Shown here piece by piece: positions 1 to 5,684 of a stretch of DNA of 23,519 bases. The stretch comes from JAFMIX01 sp031371425 (GTDB lineage: Bacteria; Verrucomicrobiota; Verrucomicrobiia; Limisphaerales; JAFMIX01): assembly GCA_031371425.1 (NCBI GenBank), contig JANMJO010000026.1:1-23519 (forward strand). Reading direction: 5' to 3'. Under the pieces are notes generated by a model. That model was not told the DNA's origin. It did no database searches and saw only the letters and a list, made by a program, of their open reading frames with translations. Within the stretch, counting starts at the first letter, position 1. Every line of letters starts with the position of its first letter. Both the position numbers and the translations under genes were made by a program.

Positions 1-768
1 GGCGGTGGAATAACCGTAAGGCCCGTAGAGCGGCAAGCCGTCACGCACCCAAGCGAGGATGGGCGAGTGCTTGGTCGGAGCGTTGGTGGATTCAGAATAA
101 ATCTTGGTCGTGGAATTGAAATCCACATGGTCGCCGAGCAGATAGCGGAGCGCGATGGGGTTCGCGTGGTAGTGATGCGTGCCGGTTTGTTCCTGGTGCG
201 CGTAGCCGGGATCGAACGTGACGCCTTCGTTCGCATACGCCTCGCGATGCCAGTAGCCCGTGCCGCTGCCGCTCTCGGCAGAACCCGTCCACACAAAACC
301 ATCGATGCTATCAAACATCGCCACGCCGTCCACGAACAGGCCGATGGTGCCGAGGCCGGTCTGGGTTTTCGTGGCGGGGATGGCGTTGGTGCGCGGAAAA
401 CGCCAGAAAAGTTTTTGGTTCAACGGATAATTCGGGAACGCCGTGGTGTGCGCGGCGTTCAAATACCACGGCCCCATGACGTGCGCCCCCAGACCCGTGC
501 TGCGGACATAAACCCAGTTGGTTGACGAATAAACTTCCTGCACGCCGGAGTAGGCAGGCGTCGCTTGGTTTTGCGTGCCGTTGTTCCAAGTGGTCGCGCT
601 CGTGCCGTTGGTCCGGTTGATATCGGTGGTGTAGATGCGCGCGTATTTGCCCGAATAGGTGGTAAACCAAGAACTCACGATGGAGTCGGCGGACGCGGCA
701 AACGTGGCGAATAACAGCACTCCGAGTGCGATGTTATTTTTCAGGTGGGTTTGGTTAATCAATTTCAT
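1..768 (-). CDS. Secreted YHYH-domain protein (partial, 3' end beyond window)
   Basis: An open frame of 256 codons runs from an ATG at 768 to the window edge without a stop, so the C-terminus is missing. The N-terminus is a clear signal peptide: basic MKLINQTHLKNN, hydrophobic core, and a likely cut after ASA near residue 27. The visible C-terminal part contains HHYHANPIALRYLLGDH followed by PILAWVRDGLPLYGPYGYS, which is the conserved core of the YHYH domain family (a His-Tyr-His-Tyr type motif before a DGxPxYGPxGY signature). These proteins are exported and their biochemical role is poorly known; I do not assign one. A PmrA-box-like operator lies 24-40 bases upstream of the start, matching the two sites next to the two-component genes at 2127-4709, so regulation by that system is inferred. 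Family call is confident; function is not. Confidence 0.85.
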   Translation of the reverse strand, partial: MKLINQTHLKNNIALGVLLFATFAASADSIVSSWFTTYSGKYARIYTTDINRTNGTSATTWNNGTQNQATPAYSGVQEVYSSTNWVYVRSTGLGAHVMGPWYLNAAHTTAFPNYPLNQKLFWRFPRTNAIPATKTQTGLGTIGLFVDGVAMFDSIDGFVWTGSAESGSGTGYWHREAYANEGVTFDPGYAHQEQTGTHHYHANPIALRYLLGDHVDFNSTTKIYSESTNAPTKHSPILAWVRDGLPLYGPYGYSTA

Positions 769-791
769 GCGCTCATCTTGCAGGAACAGAC

Positions 792-808
792 CTTAAGCCA
801 ACATTAAG
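792..808 (-). promoter_or_regulatory. PmrA-box-like direct-repeat operator
   Basis: On the minus strand the sequence reads CTTAAT-GTTGG-CTTAAG, two half-sites spaced 11 bp, the geometry bound by OmpR/PhoB-family regulators and matching the published PmrA box form YTTAAK-N5-YTTAAK. It lies just upstream of the YHYH gene. The same motif occurs twice between the divergent response regulator genes near 2150-2208. Binding is inferred, not shown. Confidence 0.55.
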
Positions 809-858
809 CCGGAACAATGCAATTAAGAAACTGCGAGAAAACGCAGCCGTCTTTACAG

Positions 859-972
859 CCGGAGCGCGAGACGTCCCGGCTCGCAGCAGCTCGTTAACAC
901 GAGGGCGTAAGAATACTTCAGGGCGCTCCCGGCATTCGTGGCTGCTGCGAGCCGGGACGTCTCGCGCTCCGG
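859..972. repeat. Perfect 32-bp inverted repeat (114-bp palindromic element)
   Basis: The arms at 859-890 and 941-972 are exact reverse complements over 32 bp; the arm contains GAGACGTCCCGGCTCGCAG. The 50-bp centre holds a further short complement, CACGA at 898-902 with TCGTG at 936-940, so a transcript could fold into one long hairpin. It has no T-run, so it does not look like a simple terminator. A MITE- or REP-like mobile palindrome is the most natural reading. Confidence 0.85.
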
Positions 973-980
973 GGATGAGA

Positions 981-1090
981 ACGAAGAGAGGCGCAGAAAA
1001 TTTCTTTGTAGGATGTGAACACCGAACGGTGTGTTGTCCTTGACCAGTTGCACTCTGCGATTCTCTGCGGTCTCAGCCTCTCTGCGTTTG
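981..1090. repeat. Degenerate iterated-word repeat (CGCAGAGA type)
   Basis: On the minus strand, CGCAGAG-type words recur at 1078-1086, 1063-1070 and 1053-1059. A partner on the other side, ACGAAGAGAGGCGCAGA at 981-997, is in inverted orientation. This resembles a decayed member of the iterated-word hairpins found intact at 9248, 10712, 12194 and 21786. Confidence 0.45.
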
Positions 1091-1150
1091 TTCCGCTCCC
1101 ATTTCAACTGCATGGATTCGGTTAAGCGTAAGCCATCCGTTCTCGGCGGC

Positions 1151-1185
1151 AAAAAACGCCAGACCGCGCGAGGCAGCCTGGCGTT
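1151..1185 (-). terminator. Intrinsic terminator after the EF-hand gene
   Basis: On the minus strand AACGCCAG (1185-1178) pairs with CTGGCGTT (1162-1155) and is followed by an unbroken T-run (1156-1151). It lies 16 bases past the stop of the EF-hand gene and would end the transcript of the response regulator/EF-hand pair. Confidence 0.75.
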
Positions 1186-1200
1186 CGTGAGACTTGGCGT

Positions 1201-1611
1201 TCAGTCATCGCCTTGCGGACCGCGCGGCGGACGACCTTGGTCGCTCTCGCCGCCCTGCCCATTCGAACCGACTTGCCCGCCGGGGCCATTTTGCCCGCGC
1301 GGACCACCCTGACCTTCGGGCCGTGCCGGGCGCAACTCATCCGCAGTCAGCTTGCCATCGCCATTCGTGTCGAGCTTCTTGAGTGCGTTGCTGGCGTTGG
1401 CGATTTCATCGGCATCAATCGTGCCGTCATGATTCGCATCGAGCGCGGCAATGAGCGGCGGCGGCGGCCTCTGCCCACGCATCCCCCGCCCGCCTTGCGG
1501 GGGGCCGTTGCCATCGGGCGGCAGCTGTCCGCCGTTGTCTTGAGCGATGACGAAGCACGCCGACGCGCCGAGCGCGAGCAATGCGAGGATTGTTTTGTTT
1601 GTCGTTTTCAT
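1201..1611 (-). CDS. Secreted EF-hand calcium-binding-like protein
   Basis: This 136-residue protein has a signal peptide (hydrophobic residues 8-22, likely cut after VIA at 23), then a Pro/Gly-rich linker. Two EF-hand loops follow: DANHDGTIDADE at 58-69 and DTNGDGKLTADE at 81-92. Both keep the acidic residues at loop positions 1, 3, 5 and 12 and the Gly at 6, so metal binding (normally Ca2+) is likely. The C-terminal 40 residues are low-complexity Gly/Pro/Gln. The start is supported by AAAGGA six bases upstream of the ATG. It begins 36 bases after the stop of the response regulator at 1648, on the same strand, and a terminator follows it, so the two are probably co-transcribed. A partner or substrate cannot be named; an exported Ca2+-dependent accessory or sensing protein is an inference. 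Confidence 0.85.
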   Translation of the reverse strand: MKTTNKTILALLALGASACFVIAQDNGGQLPPDGNGPPQGGRGMRGQRPPPPLIAALDANHDGTIDADEIANASNALKKLDTNGDGKLTADELRPARPEGQGGPRGQNGPGGQVGSNGQGGESDQGRPPRGPQGDD

Positions 1612-1647
1612 TTTGTTCCTTTGGTTGTTTTTTTGTTGGCTGTTAAA

Positions 1648-2127
1648 TTATGCGGCCAGTGCGGCCTCGTGATTTGAACTCTTGGCGGCAGATTCGCGGC
1701 GAGGCTCACCCAAAACCCCGGCGTCCGCAACAGCCCGCGACAAATCCTCCAGCGGAAACGGCTTGAAAAGCAATCCGCAGAAACCCAGTTCCTGCGCGAC
1801 CTCCGCCGAAAGCTCCGCGCTACCCGTTGCCAGCAGTATCGGCAGGCGCGGCGACAGCGCGTGCAACTGGCGGCAAAGCTCAGCCCCATTCATGCCCGGC
1901 ATTTCAAAATCCGTGACGACGAACGTGAACGCCTCCGGCGCGCCGGCGAATAGTTCGAGCGCCTCCGGCCCGGAATGGGCGCGGCAGATTTCCGCCGCCC
2001 CGAATCTTTCGAGCAACGTCGCCATCAACTCCAGCACGCCCTCGGTGTCATCCACAACCAACCAGCGCGGGCGGGGCGTTGCCGCTCCTGTTGCCGCGCT
2101 CCGGGTGAGAGAGAATTTTGTTTTCAT
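1648..2127 (-). CDS. Single-domain response regulator (CheY-like receiver)
   Basis: The 159-residue protein is a lone receiver domain (about 22-140). It has the acidic pair DD at 26-27 in WLVVDDTEG, the phospho-acceptor Asp73 in VVTDFEMPGMNG, Thr101 in LLATGS and Lys122 in FKPF. There is no output domain; the last ~20 residues are a short Ala/Ser-rich tail. The ATG at 2127 was chosen because it is close to the receiver; a GTG at 2145 in the same frame is possible and neither has a good Shine-Dalgarno. It is divergent from the OmpR-type regulator at 2303 and shares its promoter region, including a symmetric operator. It may act as a phosphate sink, or as a protein-interaction regulator fed by the kinase at 3189; that link is inferred from position only. 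Confidence 0.85.
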   Translation of the reverse strand: MKTKFSLTRSAATGAATPRPRWLVVDDTEGVLELMATLLERFGAAEICRAHSGPEALELFAGAPEAFTFVVTDFEMPGMNGAELCRQLHALSPRLPILLATGSAELSAEVAQELGFCGLLFKPFPLEDLSRAVADAGVLGEPRRESAAKSSNHEAALAA

Positions 2128-2149
2128 GGTCGCACTGTAGCGCACCGAA

Positions 2150-2208
2150 CCTTAAGCGACGATGAAGCGGGAAAATATTTTGAAATAGTTCTTCATCTTC
2201 GCTTAAGG
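2150..2208. promoter_or_regulatory. Symmetric divergent operator: two PmrA-box-like sites
   Basis: The arms CCTTAAGCGACGATGAAG (2150-2167) and CTTCATCTTCGCTTAAGG (2191-2208) are inverted copies with one mismatch in 18. Each arm reads outward as CTTCAT-N5-CTTAAG, the 11-bp direct-repeat geometry of OmpR-family boxes. The centre holds the AT-rich palindrome AAAATATTTT (2172-2181), suitable for a -10 element in either direction. One site points to the single-domain regulator and the other to the OmpR-type regulator. The site 792-808 upstream of the YHYH gene is the third copy. Confidence 0.6.
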
Positions 2209-2302
2209 TCGGGGCTGGCAGGTTTGCCGCATGGAACGGGAAAATAACAGCCTGCAATCCGCCGTGCGCTCTGGCACGCTGCACCCCGAACCTGTCATCG
2301 CT

Positions 2303-2953
2303 ATGCGCATCCTTGTCGTCGAAGACGAACCCGACCTGCAACGCGCCCTCGCCCGCGCCCTCCGCGACGAAGGCTACGCCGTGGACACCGCCGCCAATGG
2401 CGATGACGGCCTCTTCAGCGCCCAGAACACCGACTACGATGCCGTCATCCTCGACATCATGCTGCCCAAACTCGACGGCTGGGAAATTCTCAAGCGCCTC
2501 CGCAAGTCCAAAAAAACTCCCGTCCTCATGCTCACCGCCCGCGACACCATCCGCGACCGCGTGCGCGGCCTCGACACTGGCGCGGACGATTACGTCGTGA
2601 AACCGTTCGACCTCCCCGAACTTCTCGCCCGCCTCCGCGCCCTCATCCGCCGCAGCGCGAACAAGACGACCAACACCATCGAGATCGGCGACGTGACAGT
2701 TGATATGGCGGGAAAGAAAATTCTCCAAGCCGACGCGCAAGTCGAACTGACTGCGCGCGAATATCAGCTCGTGGAATTTCTCGCCCTCCACCGTGGCGAA
2801 GTCGTCAGCCGCACCACCCTCTACGAACACCTCTTCGACGAGGACGACAGCACCCTCTCCAACCTCCTCGACGTCCACGTCTCCAACGTCCGCAAAAAAC
2901 TCGGCGCAGAATTCATCGCCACCCGCCGCGGCCTCGGCTATTGCATCGAATGA
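2303..2953 (+). CDS. OmpR-family DNA-binding response regulator
   Basis: The 216-residue protein has an N-terminal receiver (1-115), with acidic residues in VVEDE at 5-9, phospho-acceptor Asp51 in VILDIMLP and Lys100 in VVKPF. A winged-helix trans_reg_C domain follows, with LTAREYQLVEFLALHRGEVV, then a DNA-recognition part VHVSNVRKKLG and the C-terminal wing TRRGLGYCIE. Length and layout match the family. The ATG at 2303 gives the canonical start MRILVVEDE; the frame is open back to 2231 but those residues are not family-like. Its cognate kinase begins 235 bases downstream. The two direct-repeat sites in its promoter suggest autoregulation. Confidence 0.93.
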   Translation: MRILVVEDEPDLQRALARALRDEGYAVDTAANGDDGLFSAQNTDYDAVILDIMLPKLDGWEILKRLRKSKKTPVLMLTARDTIRDRVRGLDTGADDYVVKPFDLPELLARLRALIRRSANKTTNTIEIGDVTVDMAGKKILQADAQVELTAREYQLVEFLALHRGEVVSRTTLYEHLFDEDDSTLSNLLDVHVSNVRKKLGAEFIATRRGLGYCIE

Positions 2954-2971
2954 AAATCACTCAAAGAAATT

Positions 2972-3179
2972 CCCTCACCCCAACCCTCTCCCATCGGATG
3001 GGAGAGGGAGAGCGAGCGGACAGTTGTCGGAAAGTTCGAGCAACCCGATGCTGGCGACGCCGACCTGTTTGTCGGGCGATAATCAGGGCGCATCCGCAAA
3101 AGCTGATCGCGTCCGAGTGTTCGAGAAACGTGTGTAACTGTTCCCTCTCCCGTCGGACGGGAGAGGGTCAGGGTGAGGG
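2972..3179. repeat. Inverted pair of CCCTCACCC hairpins (208-bp MITE-like unit)
   Basis: The left part is a hairpin with 12-bp arms at 2984-2995 and 2997-3008, preceded by CCCTCACCCCAA. The right part is a hairpin at 3143-3154 and 3156-3167, followed by TCAGGGTGAGGG. The outer 21 bp of the two ends are inverted copies with two mismatches. The 134 bases between carry no gene. The unit separates the response regulator from its kinase and stops 9 bases before the kinase ATG, so its GGTGAGGG end lies where the ribosome binds. Confidence 0.8.
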
Positions 3180-3188
3180 TCTCCTACC

Positions 3189-4709
3189 ATGATTCTCAAC
3201 TCCATCAAATGGCGGGTGCAAATCTGGTATGGCCTCATCCTCGTCGCCGTGCTCGTCGGCTTCGGCGTCACCTCATATCAACTCGAACGCAGCCGCCGAC
3301 TCCGACACATTGACGGCGAATTGCAGCGGCGCGGCAACATGCTCCTCGGCGCGTTCCGCCAATCCCAACGCGACCATGGCCCGGAGGAAATGCCATTCGA
3401 CGGCCCGCCCGCCGACAGTCCCCGTGGCCCGCTGCCCTTCGACAACAACGCCGACCCGGAAGGCAACCGCCCCCCGCCCCGCGAATTTCATTTGCCGCCG
3501 ATGGCCGCGAACCTTTTCGACGAAGCGGACACAAACGGATTTTATTACCTCGTGCAAGCGCGCGACGGCCATGAACTCGCACGCTCGGCCAACGCGCCGC
3601 GCAACCTCAAACTTTCCGCCACCGCACCACAGCCGCCGTCGCCGCCGAACGATGAAGGATTGCCTCCGCACCGCAACCTGCTTGAACCGCAACCCTCCCA
3701 GAACCGTGGCGAATTCCGCGAGCAAACCTTTTTCACTCCGCCCGGCGATGGCGCCATCGTAGGCCGCAGCATCGCGCCCGAACTCGCCGAACTCCGCCGC
3801 GCCGCGTGGCTGCTCACCGGCGTCGGCGGGATCATCCTCCTCACCGGACTCGCCGGCGGCTGGTGGCTCGCGAGCCGCGCCATCCGGCCGATTGACGACA
3901 TCAGCGCCGCCGCCGCGCGGATTGCCGAAGGCGATTTGTCCCAGCGCATCAGCACCGCCGACACCGAGAGCGAACTCGGCCAGCTCGCCGCCGTGTTGAA
4001 CTCCACCTTCGCGCGGCTCGACACAGCCTTCGCGCGCCAGCAGCAATTCACCGCCGACGCCGCGCACGAATTGCGCACGCCCATCTCCGTGATCCTCACG
4101 CAGACGCAAAGCACGTTGAACAAGGAACGCCCCGCCGCCGAATACCGCGAGACCCTCGAAGCCTGCCAGCGCGCCGCTCAACGCATGCGCAAACTCATCG
4201 AAGCCCTCCTGCAACTCGCCCGCCTCGATGGCAACGCGGAAACCCTCCCCCGCGAAACCGTGGACCTCGCCCAACTCGCCGCCGAATGCGCCGACCTCGT
4301 CCGCCCGCTCGCCGCCGAACGCAGCATCACGCTCCAGACCGACCTCGCCCCGGCCAGTTGCGTTGCCAATGCCGACCAACTCACGCTCGCCATCACCAAC
4401 CTGCTGACCAACGCCATCCAGCACAACGCCGACGGCGGCGAAGTCCGCCTCGCCACGCGCGCAGAAAACGGCGCGGTGCAATTGACCGTGGCCGACAACG
4501 GCCCCGGCGTAGCGGCGGAACATCTGCCACATCTCTTCGAGCGATTCTACCGCGCCGACGCCGCCCGCAGCGCGCACACCGGCGGCGCGGGCTTGGGCTT
4601 GGCCATTGTGAAGACCGGCGTGGAAGCCTGCGGCGGCACGGTGACCTGCGACAACCTCCACCCGCGCGGGTTTCAGGTGGAGATCAAGCTGCCGGTAAGT
4701 GGCGGATAA
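3189..4709 (+). CDS. Membrane sensor histidine kinase
   Basis: This 506-residue kinase has TM1 at about 13-30, an unusually Pro/Asp/Asn-rich periplasmic region at 31-203, and TM2 at about 206-230. HAMP spans about 230-283. HisKA contains the phospho-acceptor His293 in AHELRTP. HATPase_c has the N box NLLTNAIQHN (404-413), G1 DNGPGV (436-441), F box LFERFY (449-454) and G2 GGAGLGLAI (465-473). All catalytic boxes are intact. The periplasmic region includes FDEADTNGFYYLV and several PPDG/NGPP-like stretches, but no known sensor fold is evident, so the signal is unknown. It lies downstream of the OmpR-type regulator on the same strand, separated by a repeat element that supplies its upstream untranslated sequence. 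Confidence 0.93.
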   Translation: MILNSIKWRVQIWYGLILVAVLVGFGVTSYQLERSRRLRHIDGELQRRGNMLLGAFRQSQRDHGPEEMPFDGPPADSPRGPLPFDNNADPEGNRPPPREFHLPPMAANLFDEADTNGFYYLVQARDGHELARSANAPRNLKLSATAPQPPSPPNDEGLPPHRNLLEPQPSQNRGEFREQTFFTPPGDGAIVGRSIAPELAELRRAAWLLTGVGGIILLTGLAGGWWLASRAIRPIDDISAAAARIAEGDLSQRISTADTESELGQLAAVLNSTFARLDTAFARQQQFTADAAHELRTPISVILTQTQSTLNKERPAAEYRETLEACQRAAQRMRKLIEALLQLARLDGNAETLPRETVDLAQLAAECADLVRPLAAERSITLQTDLAPASCVANADQLTLAITNLLTNAIQHNADGGEVRLATRAENGAVQLTVADNGPGVAAEHLPHLFERFYRADAARSAHTGGAGLGLAIVKTGVEACGGTVTCDNLHPRGFQVEIKLPVSGG

Positions 4710-4729
4710 CGCCTGCGGTTATTCTCAGG

Positions 4730-4815
4730 TTTGGACTGCGGCGACACGTCGCCGCTTTCCGACTGGGAGACATGTCTCCCAGTTTCAAAGCGCGGACATG
4801 TCCGCGCACTCCAAA
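4730..4815. repeat. 86-bp dyad-symmetric element: three palindromes 26 bp apart
   Basis: Three consecutive palindromes lie at 4738-4755, 4762-4783 and 4790-4807. The second (22 bp) and third (18 bp) are perfect; the first has one central mismatch. Each is built on the octamer GACAYGTC, at 4743, 4769 and 4795, so the centres are exactly 26 bp apart. The arms around the cores differ (GCGGC, ACTGGGA, GCGCG) yet each stays self-complementary. Outer arms TTTGGACTGCG (4730-4740) and CGCACTCCAAA (4805-4815) are also inverted copies with one mismatch, and are centred on the middle palindrome. It lies between convergent genes, after the kinase and before the rnr-tail copy. Confidence 0.85.
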
Positions 4816-4828
4816 AAATCGGCGAGTG

Positions 4829-4875
4829 TCAGCGCCGGAACTTCTTGCCGCCACGTTTCGGGAACTGGCGGCGCG
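4829..4875 (-). repeat. Detached copy of the rnr 3' end (direct repeat copy A)
   Basis: These 47 bases match 5638-5684 at 45 positions. On the minus strand they encode RRQFPKRGGKKFRR and a TGA, the last 14 residues and stop of RNase R, with Ser changed to Arg. No rnr body precedes them: they begin one base after the stop of the MntA-like gene. Identity ends exactly at the stop codon. This looks like the distal duplicated end left by insertion of the HepT/MntA cassette at the rnr 3' end. Confidence 0.85.
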
Positions 4876-5187
4876 TTAGTTTTCCGCTTCCGGGTAAACC
4901 GTGATGCCGACGCGCTGGATGTGTTCGCGCAGCGGGCGCAGCGTGATGAGGTCGAACGGCTTCACGTCGTATTTGTAGGGCGTAGGCAACTCGTCCAGTT
5001 CGGCGGCGATGGCTTCGGCGCGAAGGGCGTCCACCTCGCCCCAAAGCGCGAGGTCAATGTCCGAACCGGCGGCACTCGTCCCTTTGGCGCGCGAGCCGAA
5101 AAGTTTGACGGCTTTGATTTCGGGATGCCGGGCGAACACGCAGCGCAGTCGCATCAGTTCTTCCGAGGTCAGTGCCGGAGTTTTCAT
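4876..5187 (-). CDS. mntA: MntA-like minimal nucleotidyltransferase (antitoxin)
   Basis: The 103-residue protein is a minimal nucleotidyltransferase of the DNA polymerase beta superfamily. The signature GSRAKGTSAAGSDID at 31-45 is exactly the GSX10DXD motif of MntA antitoxins, with Asp43 and Asp45 as metal ligands; a further Asp at 74 in KYDVKPFDL is the likely third. In characterised HepT/MntA pairs this enzyme neutralises the HEPN ribonuclease by adding AMP to a tyrosine near its active site. Its ATG overlaps the stop of the HEPN gene in a 4-base ATGA, indicating translational coupling. The gene ends one base before a copy of the rnr 3' end, so it belongs to an inserted cassette. Family call is firm; activity is inferred. 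Confidence 0.88.
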   Translation of the reverse strand: MKTPALTSEELMRLRCVFARHPEIKAVKLFGSRAKGTSAAGSDIDLALWGEVDALRAEAIAAELDELPTPYKYDVKPFDLITLRPLREHIQRVGITVYPEAEN

Positions 5188-5594
5188 TCGCCGTTGGATT
5201 TCGTGAAAAACACGTGCAACTGCGCCATCGCCGGCAGGTAATGTTCGCCAATGGCTTTGACCGCCGCTTCAAACACGGATGCATCGTAGGTGTGCGAAAG
5301 CAGATTGCGATGATCCACCATGTTGATCCAGACCTGGCCATCAATGGGAATCTTGGCGGCGAACGCCTCCTTGATGACCTGCCGGGGCGTGACCGGCGAG
5401 ATGACCACGCCGCTGGCTTCCAGATAATCTTTGAGCGTCTTCCAAGCAAGTTCGTAGGAGTATTCAAACCGCTGGATGACACCTTCCTTCTCCAGCATGG
5501 AAAGCGGGCGGTGGTCCGCCAACGCCTCGCGGAGCAGGAGAAAGGCGCGGTCGAAATTCTGAAAGCGTTGTTTCCAGCGGATGTCGGCGCTCAT
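5184..5594 (-). CDS. hepT: HepT-like HEPN toxin (HI0074 family)
   Basis: The 136-residue all-helical protein matches the HI0074/HepT family by FEYSYELAWKTLKDYL (43-58), the middle segment PRQVIKEAF and the C-terminal RNLLSHTY. That last motif is R96-X4-H101-X-Y103, the RX4HXY ribonuclease site of HepT, with Tyr103 the expected target of AMP addition by the partner. The ATG at 5594 gives MSADIRWKQRFQNF, a normal family start; the frame is open further upstream but only through antisense rnr sequence. It starts 43 bases after the rnr stop, on the same strand, and overlaps the antitoxin gene by 4 bases. Toxin followed by antitoxin is the usual order for this system. Confidence 0.88.
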   Translation of the reverse strand: MSADIRWKQRFQNFDRAFLLLREALADHRPLSMLEKEGVIQRFEYSYELAWKTLKDYLEASGVVISPVTPRQVIKEAFAAKIPIDGQVWINMVDHRNLLSHTYDASVFEAAVKAIGEHYLPAMAQLHVFFTKSNGE

Positions 5595-5637
5595 GCGGTG
5601 ATGTTTAGCAGTTCCAAGTTCGCGCGGATAGGTTTTT

Positions 5638-5684
5638 TCAGCGCCGGAACTTCTTGCCGCCGCTTTTCGGGAACTGGCGGCGCG
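5638..5684 (-). repeat. rnr 3' end, direct repeat copy B
   Basis: This is the in-place copy: the last 15 sense codons and TGA of rnr. It matches 4829-4875 in the same orientation with two mismatches; the copies are offset by 809 bp and enclose only the HepT/MntA genes. Confidence 0.85.

Larger units (their letters stand above)
769..1200. other. Gene-free stretch with repeats and a terminator
   Basis: No convincing gene lies here. It holds the operator at 792-808, a perfect 32-bp inverted repeat at 859-972, degenerate GCAGAGA-type words at 981-1090 and the terminator of the EF-hand gene at 1151-1185. The open frames in it are translations of the repeats. Confidence 0.75.

Noticed and set aside
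853..1152. 99-residue open frame on the minus strand
   Set aside because: It is wholly made of the 32-bp inverted repeat and the GCAGAGA-type words; a translated repeat, not a gene.
3273..4661. 462-residue open frame on the minus strand
   Set aside because: It lies antisense to the histidine kinase, whose catalytic boxes are all on the plus strand; shadow frame.
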